Both the position numbers and the translations under genes were made by a program. The notes under the pieces are model-generated. The model was not told the DNA's origin, did not search any database, and worked only from the letters and a program-made list of their open reading frames with translations. Shown piece by piece: positions 5,302 through 5,457 of a DNA stretch of 5,457 nt; the stretch's first letter is position 1, and the number at the start of each line of letters is the position of its first letter. Source of the DNA: CAVUUN01 sp964421755 (lineage in GTDB: Bacteria; Acidobacteriota; UBA6911; RPQK01); NCBI GenBank assembly GCA_964421755.1, contig CAYQYP010000055.1, positions 1-5,457 of the forward strand, given 5' to 3'.

Positions 5302-5402
5302 TGCGCCCTTTCAGGGCTTGTCTCCGCCTTATACCTTAGACCCAGGGCTGCGCACAAAGCGCTTCGCCCTGGGCTAATATGTGCCGGCCTTTTCAGGCCT
5401 TA
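5302..5402 (+). repeat. Three-hairpin intergenic repeat unit, right copy
   Basis: GCCCT-TTC-AGGGC is at 5305-5317, CCCAGGGC (5341-5348) pairs with GCCCTGGG (5366-5373), and GGCCT-TTTC-AGGCC is at 5386-5399. Orientation matches the left-edge copy at 28-127. With the adjacent inverted unit it makes a large imperfect palindrome of about 230 bases. Confidence 0.8.
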
Positions 5403-5418
5403 GAACTTTCTCGACAGC

Positions 5419-5444
5419 CTCGAGAGCGAGCGAAGCGAGCGAGA
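5419..5444. repeat. GCGA-rich simple repeat
   Basis: A short, low-complexity run of CGAG/GCGA words, symmetric around GCGAAGC, can fold as GCGAGC-type imperfect pairs. It adjoins the last three-hairpin unit near the window edge. No function is assigned. Confidence 0.5.
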
Positions 5445-5457
5445 GTAGCGGACCACC

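Noticed and set aside
4866..5357. 163-residue open frame on the minus strand
   Set aside because: It runs through two hairpin repeat units and the promoter region, has no recognisable domain, and shows biased composition.
5173..5402. CRISPR-like array
   Set aside because: The repeats are hairpin units in opposite orientations without regular spacing or unique spacers, and no cas genes are present.

Overview
The window reads as one GC-rich, minus-strand operon of five genes (about 248-4820), flanked on both sides by non-coding DNA rich in short hairpin repeats. No convincing gene lies on the plus strand, and there is no tRNA, rRNA or CRISPR array. The genes point to a Gram-negative respiratory bacterium with abundant multiheme c-type cytochromes and probably menaquinone-based electron transport. 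Planctomycetota, Acidobacteriota, former Deltaproteobacteria and similar uncultured groups all fit. The intergenic repeats remind me of those in planctomycete/PVC genomes, but that is an impression and the phylum is not proven by the sequence.

Transcription order (right to left): (1) 4428-4820, a stand-alone receiver-like protein that has lost every phosphorylation residue; (2) 3964-4407, a Tat-type, membrane-anchored Rieske iron-sulfur protein; (3) 2844-3959, a seven-helix cytochrome b resembling cytochrome b6 fused to subunit IV; (4) 1519-2829, an exported nine-heme cytochrome c with a C-terminal membrane anchor; (5) 248-1414, an exported five-heme, c554-like cytochrome, probably a lipoprotein. 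Genes 1-4 are separated by only 4-20 bases. A 104-base gap containing a strong hairpin separates genes 4 and 5. A likely terminator lies after gene 5.

Together the genes describe a Rieske/cytochrome b quinol-oxidising complex in which the usual cytochrome c1 or f is replaced by multiheme cytochromes. The inferred electron path is quinol, Rieske cluster, nine-heme cytochrome at the membrane, then the five-heme cytochrome or another periplasmic partner. Cytochrome b has b6f-like heme-ligand spacing but lacks the cysteine that holds the extra heme c(i/n). The Rieske cluster-binding loop lacks the serine associated with high potential. Both fit a low-potential quinol pool.

Control: just upstream of the first gene is a near-consensus sigma-54 (-24/-12) promoter, 12 of 13 fixed positions. 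A perfect dyad, TGACAA-N-TTGTCA, is centred about 98 bases upstream of the expected transcription start, where enhancer-binding activators usually sit.

Flanks: 28-127, 5173-5280 and 5302-5402 are three copies of a roughly 100-base unit, each with three hairpins. The copy at 5173-5280 is inverted relative to the other two. A separate 21-base direct repeat occurs at 5033 and 5141. The 637 bases to the right of the operon (4821-5457) hold the promoter region and these repeats but no credible gene.
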